Of a stretch of 64,000 nt of DNA, positions 59,399 through 64,000 are shown piece after piece (the stretch's first letter is position 1; each line of letters opens with the position of its first letter). A model generated the notes under the pieces. That model did not search any database. It saw only the letters and a list, made by a program, of their open reading frames with translations, and was not told where the DNA came from. Origin of the DNA: Hyphomicrobiaceae bacterium (GTDB lineage Bacteria; Pseudomonadota; Alphaproteobacteria; Rhizobiales; Hyphomicrobiaceae); contig JALHMB010000003.1 in the NCBI GenBank assembly GCA_022844275.1, positions 124,001 through 188,000 of the forward strand. The letters are read 5' to 3'. Both the position numbers and the translations under genes were made by a program.

Positions 59399-60149
59399 AA
59401 ACAGCCCGCAGCCCGGCCGCCGCAGCCCCGGCGATGTCGGTCTTGATGCCGTCGCCGATCGCAAGAATCCGCGAGGTTTCAACGGGGGTGCCGCGTACGG
59501 CGGTGATCAGCTCACGGGCGCGCGCATAGATGGGCGGGTGCGGCTTGCCGGCATAGGCGACTTCACCGCCGAGTGCCTCGTAGGCGGCAGCGAGAGCACC
59601 GGCGCAATAAATGAGGCGGTCTCCCCGCTCGACGACGATATCGGGGTTCACGCAAATCATTGGCTGTCGACGCGTACGCATGGCTGCCAGCAGATCGCGG
59701 TAATCGTCAGGTGTCTCTTGTTCATCCTCAATGAGGCCCGTGCACACGATGACGGCCGCCTTGTCGATGGGTGCGAAGGCGACATCGAGGCCGGCAAACG
59801 TGCCGAGATAGCGGTCGGGGCCGAGATGATGGACAGGCTGCCCGGCCCAGCCCGAGATCAGCACGCGCGTGACATCGCCCGACGTGACAATGGCATCGTA
59901 AGCGGTGCGCGGCACGCCCATGGCATCCAGATGCGCGCTCACTTCCTCACCGGTCGACGGCGCATTGCTCACGAGGACGATCGTGCCGCCGCCCGCGCGG
60001 AATTTCACGCAGGCCTCGCTCGCGGCTGGATGCGGATGCGCGCCGTCGTGGAGCACGCCCCACACATCGCTGATCCAGGCATCCGCCGTGCCCGCCAGCG
60101 GCGCGATCGAGCGCAGCACGGGAACGTGCGGGCCGGCCTTGTTCTGCAT
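59280..60149 (-). CDS. HAD-superfamily hydrolase, TIGR01459 type
   Basis: A 289-residue phosphatase-like protein of the class IIA HAD group (related to NagD). Motif I is WISDVWGVLHDG near residue 27, where the nucleophile position reads DVWG. This differs from the usual DxDGT/DxxGV form, but is common in this subfamily. Motif II is IVLVSNAPSTGEEV near residue 56. Motif III and IV include CVNPDIVVERGD, AGKPHPPIYARA and ILAIGDGIKTDIAGAAAAGL. The substrate is unknown. I chose the ATG at 60149 with GGAGGCGGG before it. Its gene follows the TipF-like gene on the same strand. Confidence 0.87.
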   Translation of the reverse strand: MQNKAGPHVPVLRSIAPLAGTADAWISDVWGVLHDGAHPHPAASEACVKFRAGGGTIVLVSNAPSTGEEVSAHLDAMGVPRTAYDAIVTSGDVTRVLISGWAGQPVHHLGPDRYLGTFAGLDVAFAPIDKAAVIVCTGLIEDEQETPDDYRDLLAAMRTRRQPMICVNPDIVVERGDRLIYCAGALAAAYEALGGEVAYAGKPHPPIYARARELITAVRGTPVETSRILAIGDGIKTDIAGAAAAGLRAVFIASALHVGGQENLDEATLARLFAGHPAPPIAALEALAW

Positions 60150-60278
60150 CCCGCCTCCGCGATGGACGATGTGGATGATGTTGCTGGCCGCAGCGGCGCG
60201 GTGTGCTGACAGGCTGCGGGCCGCCTCAGCCTTAGCCGGGCGGCCCACACGGTTCAAGGGGTGGAAACGCGGCACCGA

Positions 60279-62084
60279 CTATGCCGCGCTCGAGTGGTGC
60301 GCCGAGCGCTCCTGAGGCCGCTCCCGGCGAATAGGCCGAGGCCCGCCGAAGAGCCGGCCCTGTCCGAGCAGGGCACCGAAGCCGAGCACCTTGGCCAACT
60401 CACGCTCCTCGCCAATGCGACTGACGATGAGCGTGAAACCGAGACCCGAAAGGTGCCGGCAGAGGTCGGCAGCCGGCACGATGCCGTGTGGGGCCGGGAG
60501 GCCTTGCAGGAAGACCTGGGCATCGAGGCGCACGAATTCGAATCCCTCTTCCTCGAGTGCCTCGAAGTCCATGTCGAGATCGACCACGTCGACGAGCGAA
60601 TAGCGCAGACCTGCATCCGAGAGTGCAGCCAGCGCTTGCCAATGCGCCGGTCCGAACGCACGCACTTCCGCCTGGCTGATCGACATCACAAGACGTGCAC
60701 CAAGCCGGAAGTCGGGAGCGAGCGCATCGCTCAGCGCCGCATGGAAGCCGCCATCGCGCAGCGATTCTCCCGACGCCATCGAGAACAGGTCTGCCGCCGC
60801 CCCGCGCGCGGCAAACTCGCCCGCGAGCCGGATGGTCTCGCTGAACGTCAGCGCCTCGATGCGTGGCGTCAGGCCAGTGCCGGCAATTGCACCTGCAAGA
60901 TCGCGTGGATCGAGGATCTCGCCCTCCTCGCTGTGCAAGCGCACGGAGACTTCGAAATGGCGTGCCCGGCGATCGTCGAGGCCGAGAATGGGATCGAGGC
61001 AGACATCGATGCGCGCGGCATCGATCGCCCGCTCCACCTCAGCGTGCAGGCTCAGGGCACCGCTTGCCGGGATGCTGTCGGCCAACTCGGCTATAGTCTC
61101 GCGCATGTCGTCGGCCATGTCGCGCAGCGCATCGACCTGCTCGTCCACGGTGTCGAGCGGCGGCATCATGGATGGCTCTATCGTAGATGCGATCGGCGAT
61201 GGCGCGTGCTCAGGCGCAACTGGCGCACGTGGTATTCCGGCTTTGGCCGCCGGTGCATTGATCTGATCGGCGAGCCCCTTGATGAGGGACTGCATGATCG
61301 CAATGTCCTGCGCCCGCGGATCCTCGGCCTCGTTGTCCTCGCGCGTCAATTCGATAGGCGGCTTGTCGGCGGGCAACTTGGCTGCCGGCTTCTCGACGGC
61401 AAGTGCGGCAAGCCCGTGCGGGCGCGGACGTGCCGGCAATGGTGGTGGCGCCGGCGCACGCGTCGCAGACGGCGGAGCAGCGGGCTTCTTTGCCGGAGCA
61501 GCAGCCTCCTCGCGCCCTTGCCGTGGCGTGCCAGCCATCGCAGCGGGCTTCGGTGTGGCAGCAGGTGCCGCAGGCTTGGCTTTCAATGGCTCGCGCGAGC
61601 CGTTGTCAGGCGGACGCGGCGCGGGCGGGCTTCTGCCGGCGTCACCTTTCGGCGGTTCCCCACTCCTCGGCCGTGGAGGTTCGGCCGGTCTCGCGCGATT
61701 CAGAACGCGTGGCGGCGGGCGATCCCCATCGAAGCCCGCGAGCCGCGGCGGCTCGCGCTCCGCCCCCGTCCCACGCCATCCACCGACGAGGCGGCGGAGA
61801 GCAGCGTTCTCGTCCGTAAGCTGGTCAAGCTCGTCGCTGAGCGCAGCGGCGACTTGTCCGCGCCGCACCAGCGCGTGCAGCACCAGCAGGCACCAGTAGG
61901 TGCTGAGCGCGACGATGATCGCCGCCACCATGCCAAAACCGAAGCTCGTGCGCAGCGCCATCCCAAGCGCCGCGATCACGATCATCATCGATATGTGCAC
62001 TACGATTTCACGCAACCAGCCACCCGAGCCGGTCTCTGCCGGTTCTTCGAGAGCGTCGGCGTTATATGCCGCGGTATGTGTCAT
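60279..62084 (-). CDS. TipF-like membrane protein with a degenerate EAL domain
   Basis: A 601-residue protein. Two membrane segments near residues 25-75 (VHISMMIVIAALGMALR, MVAAIIVALSTYWCLLVLHALV) are followed by a short coiled coil (LSDELDQLTDENAALRRLVG). Next is a long Pro/Ala-rich linker to about residue 250, then an EAL domain from about 355. The EAL signature reads FEVSVRL, the usual DDFG is replaced by VDVVDLDMD, and the catalytic-type Lys reads VRLD. So phosphodiesterase activity is unlikely, but c-di-GMP binding is possible. The plan matches TipF of Caulobacter, which positions the flagellum. It lies downstream of uup on the minus strand. Confidence 0.8.
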   Translation of the reverse strand: MTHTAAYNADALEEPAETGSGGWLREIVVHISMMIVIAALGMALRTSFGFGMVAAIIVALSTYWCLLVLHALVRRGQVAAALSDELDQLTDENAALRRLVGGWRGTGAEREPPRLAGFDGDRPPPRVLNRARPAEPPRPRSGEPPKGDAGRSPPAPRPPDNGSREPLKAKPAAPAATPKPAAMAGTPRQGREEAAAPAKKPAAPPSATRAPAPPPLPARPRPHGLAALAVEKPAAKLPADKPPIELTREDNEAEDPRAQDIAIMQSLIKGLADQINAPAAKAGIPRAPVAPEHAPSPIASTIEPSMMPPLDTVDEQVDALRDMADDMRETIAELADSIPASGALSLHAEVERAIDAARIDVCLDPILGLDDRRARHFEVSVRLHSEEGEILDPRDLAGAIAGTGLTPRIEALTFSETIRLAGEFAARGAAADLFSMASGESLRDGGFHAALSDALAPDFRLGARLVMSISQAEVRAFGPAHWQALAALSDAGLRYSLVDVVDLDMDFEALEEEGFEFVRLDAQVFLQGLPAPHGIVPAADLCRHLSGLGFTLIVSRIGEERELAKVLGFGALLGQGRLFGGPRPIRRERPQERSAHHSSAA

Positions 62085-62198
62085 GCCCGCACGCCCGCCT
62101 CCAGTGATTCGACCCACGACGAGTCTTTCTCGCCATGTCGGCGATTCGCAATCCACAGGCCCGGACTGCCACCAGGAAAAGGCTCGAAAGCGGGCGTT

Positions 62199-64000
62199 TC
62201 AGCGCTTTGGTACTGGGCGGTGTTGCGCAATCTCATCACGCAGGATTTCGAGCTCCAGCCAGGCGGTCTCGGCCTTGGCAAGCTCGGCCTCAGCCTTGGC
62301 GAGGCGCGTGGTGGCGGAGTTGAACGCCGCAGGGTCGCGCACGAACAGATCGGCGTCCGATAGCCGGCGACCGATTTCGGCAATTTCCTTCTCGAGCGCA
62401 GCCATTTGCCTGGGCAGGGCTTCTAGAGCCTGCGTCTGCTTGTAGCTGAGCTTGCGCTGAGGCGACGGCCGCGCCGACTCGCGGGCTTGCCCGTCGGTTG
62501 TATCGACCGAACGCGATGCGGAGCGAGTCTTGGCGGCGGCTTCCGGTCTTGCCCCACGCTGCGCCAGCATGTCGGAATAGCCACCCGCATATTCGAGCCA
62601 GCGCCCCTCGCCCTCCGCCGCGATCACACCCGTCGCAACGCGGTCGAGGAAATCGCGATCGTGGCTCACGAGGAGCACCGTCCCGGCGTAATCGGCGAGC
62701 AGTTCCTGCAGCAGGTCCAGCGTCTCGAGGTCGAGATCGTTGGTCGGCTCGTCGAGCACGAGGAGATTCGATGGCCGCGCCAGTGCCCGTGCCAGCATGA
62801 GCCGGCCCCGCTCACCACCCGAGAGCACGCTCAGGGGTGTGCGTGCCTGCTCCGGAGCGAACAGAAAGTCCTTCATGTAGCCGATCACGTGGCGCGCGAC
62901 GCCATTGACGATCACCTGATCGCCGCGCCCGCCGGTCAGCGCCTCGGCGAGTGTCCAGCTGGGCTTCAGTTGCTCGCGGCGCTGGTCGAGCGTCACCATC
63001 TCCAAGTTCGTGCCGAGCTTCACCGTGCCGCTGTCGGGTGCCAGCGCGCCGGTAAGCAGCGCCAGCAGCGTCGTCTTGCCGGCGCCGTTGGGTCCGATGA
63101 TTCCGAGCCGATCACCGCGTGCGATACGAATCGAGAGATCATCGACGATGGGCCGGCCGTCGAACGCCTTGGCGATGTGCTCGGCCTCGACCACGAGCTT
63201 GCCGGACGTCCCGCCCTCGCTGACCGACAGTTGAACATTACCGACGGGACCGCGCGCGTCCCTGCGCTCGGCACGCAGCTTGTGCAGCTCTGCAACGCGG
63301 CGCACGTTGCGCTTACGGCGTCCGGTGACGCCGCCGTGCATCCAGCTTTCCTCGCGCGCGATCTTGCGGTCGAGCTTGTGGCGCTCGAGTTCTTCTTGTT
63401 CGAGAACCTCATCACGCCAGCCTTCGAACGAGGCAAATCCCCTATCGAGCCGGCGCGCCACACCGCGATCGATCCAGACGGTCGCGCGCGTCAGGTTTTC
63501 AAGAAAGCGGCGGTCGTGGCTGATCAGAACGATCGCAGCGCGCTGGCTCCCCAGCTCCTTTTCGAGCCACTCGATGGCCGGAAGGTCGAGATGATTCGTC
63601 GGCTCGTCGAGCAGCAGGACGTCCGGGCTCGCGGCGAGCGCACGCGCGATCGCGGCGCGCCGCGCCTCACCGCCCGAGAGCTGGGCCGGATCTTCATGGC
63701 CGCTGAGCCCGAGCATTTCGAGCGCCGACTGAGCTAAATAGGCCCCCTCGCCCTCCGCAAGGCCCGACTCGACATAATCGGCGACGCTCGCGAATCCCGA
63801 GAGGTCAGCCTCTTGCGGCAGATAAGCAACACGCGCACCGGGATGGACGAACCGCTCGCCCTGATCGGGCACGACGAGACCCGCCACGATCTTGAGCAGC
63901 GTCGACTTGCCCGAGCCATTGCGCCCGACGAGGCCGATGCGATCGCCTGCGCGGACGCTCAGCTCGGCGCCGGCAAGCAGCGCCGTCGATCCGAAGGTCA
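62199..64000 (-). CDS. uup: ABC-F family ATPase Uup (5' end outside window)
   Basis: Six hundred residues of a soluble protein with two ABC ATPase domains and no membrane part. The start lies beyond base 64000. In the first domain, the Walker A is GRNGSGKST, the signature is LSGGEARRAAIARALA, and Walker B is LLLDEPTNHLD. In the second domain, Walker A is GPNGAGKTT, the signature is LSGGERGRLMLARALA, and VLDEPTNDLD follows. The C-terminal coiled coil (EALPRQMAALEKEIAEI, DPAAFNSATTRLAKAEAEL) is characteristic of Uup, which acts on ribosomes and on DNA branch structures. The TipF-like gene follows 114 nt downstream. Confidence 0.9.
   Translation of the reverse strand, partial: TFGSTALLAGAELSVRAGDRIGLVGRNGSGKSTLLKIVAGLVVPDQGERFVHPGARVAYLPQEADLSGFASVADYVESGLAEGEGAYLAQSALEMLGLSGHEDPAQLSGGEARRAAIARALAASPDVLLLDEPTNHLDLPAIEWLEKELGSQRAAIVLISHDRRFLENLTRATVWIDRGVARRLDRGFASFEGWRDEVLEQEELERHKLDRKIAREESWMHGGVTGRRKRNVRRVAELHKLRAERRDARGPVGNVQLSVSEGGTSGKLVVEAEHIAKAFDGRPIVDDLSIRIARGDRLGIIGPNGAGKTTLLALLTGALAPDSGTVKLGTNLEMVTLDQRREQLKPSWTLAEALTGGRGDQVIVNGVARHVIGYMKDFLFAPEQARTPLSVLSGGERGRLMLARALARPSNLLVLDEPTNDLDLETLDLLQELLADYAGTVLLVSHDRDFLDRVATGVIAAEGEGRWLEYAGGYSDMLAQRGARPEAAAKTRSASRSVDTTDGQARESARPSPQRKLSYKQTQALEALPRQMAALEKEIAEIGRRLSDADLFVRDPAAFNSATTRLAKAEAELAKAETAWLELEILRDEIAQHRPVPKR

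Overview
The window is 64 kb of GC-rich, densely coding bacterial chromosome. The gene families (aapJQM amino-acid ABC transporter, etfBA next to a 3-hydroxyacyl-CoA dehydrogenase, PmtA, COG3807 SH3 protein, DUF1467, DUF2244, CnoX-LON-Trm112 cluster, PhoX, XerC, TadG-like proteins) point to an alphaproteobacterium, most likely of the order Hyphomicrobiales (Rhizobiales). I cannot fix the genus from sequence alone.

Layout. 1-3951: aapJ (partial), aapQ, aapM and a TauE/SafE-type permease. 4016-9611: psd, an SH3 protein, an SDR, a small secreted protein, mtnP, two EF-hand paralogues, a membrane protein and tRNA-Met. 9784-14255: pmtA, mnmA, xerC and a family III CoA-transferase. 14638-17811: etfB-etfA-hbd followed by a GNAT gene broken by a perfect 25-bp tandem duplication. 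18014-23722: rplU-rpmA-GNAT, maf-yacG, hisF, an rRNA-methyltransferase-like gene, nth and DUF2244. 24541-29646: a HerA-like ATPase, a lower-GC DUF3644 gene with a gene remnant beside it, then rpmI-rplT-pheS. 30063-36907: a Do-type protease, PhoX, a DHA2 efflux pump and a hydroxyacid dehydrogenase. 37414-48242: gltB-GST-gltD, then a protein and tRNA quality-control run (Pro-tRNA editing, CnoX, LON domain, Trm112) and an aldehyde dehydrogenase. 48409-53759: an SDR, a candidate orphan small RNA, DUF1467, a thiol-redox protein and two TadG/von Willebrand A paralogues. 54047-64000: a TPR protein, DUF6152-DUF6644, GatB/YqeY, a DEAD-box helicase with a 78-bp repeat array in its tail, a HAD hydrolase, a TipF-like degenerate EAL protein and a partial uup.

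Most of the window is housekeeping. The unusual content lies between and inside genes. There are three families of dispersed palindromic elements: a CTAGTG/CACTAG hairpin of about 77 bp (3 copies), a GGGGGACACCCCCG element ending in TTTTATGA (4 copies), and a CCCTC/GAGGGG hairpin mosaic (2 long copies and 1 short). A promoter and terminator bracket about 217 nt of non-coding sequence near 49.4 kb. A hairpin may cover the Shine-Dalgarno of one EF-hand gene, and a UACG-capped stem lies just before rplU. Several usual partners are missing beside their genes: no aapP after aapM, no pheT after pheS, no pssA after psd, no obgE after rpmA-GNAT, no infC before rpmI. This suggests many rearrangements relative to other alphaproteobacteria. 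I see no CRISPR array, no complete insertion sequence, no prophage and no complete recognised defence system. The DUF3644 gene is the only clear accessory-type coding gene.
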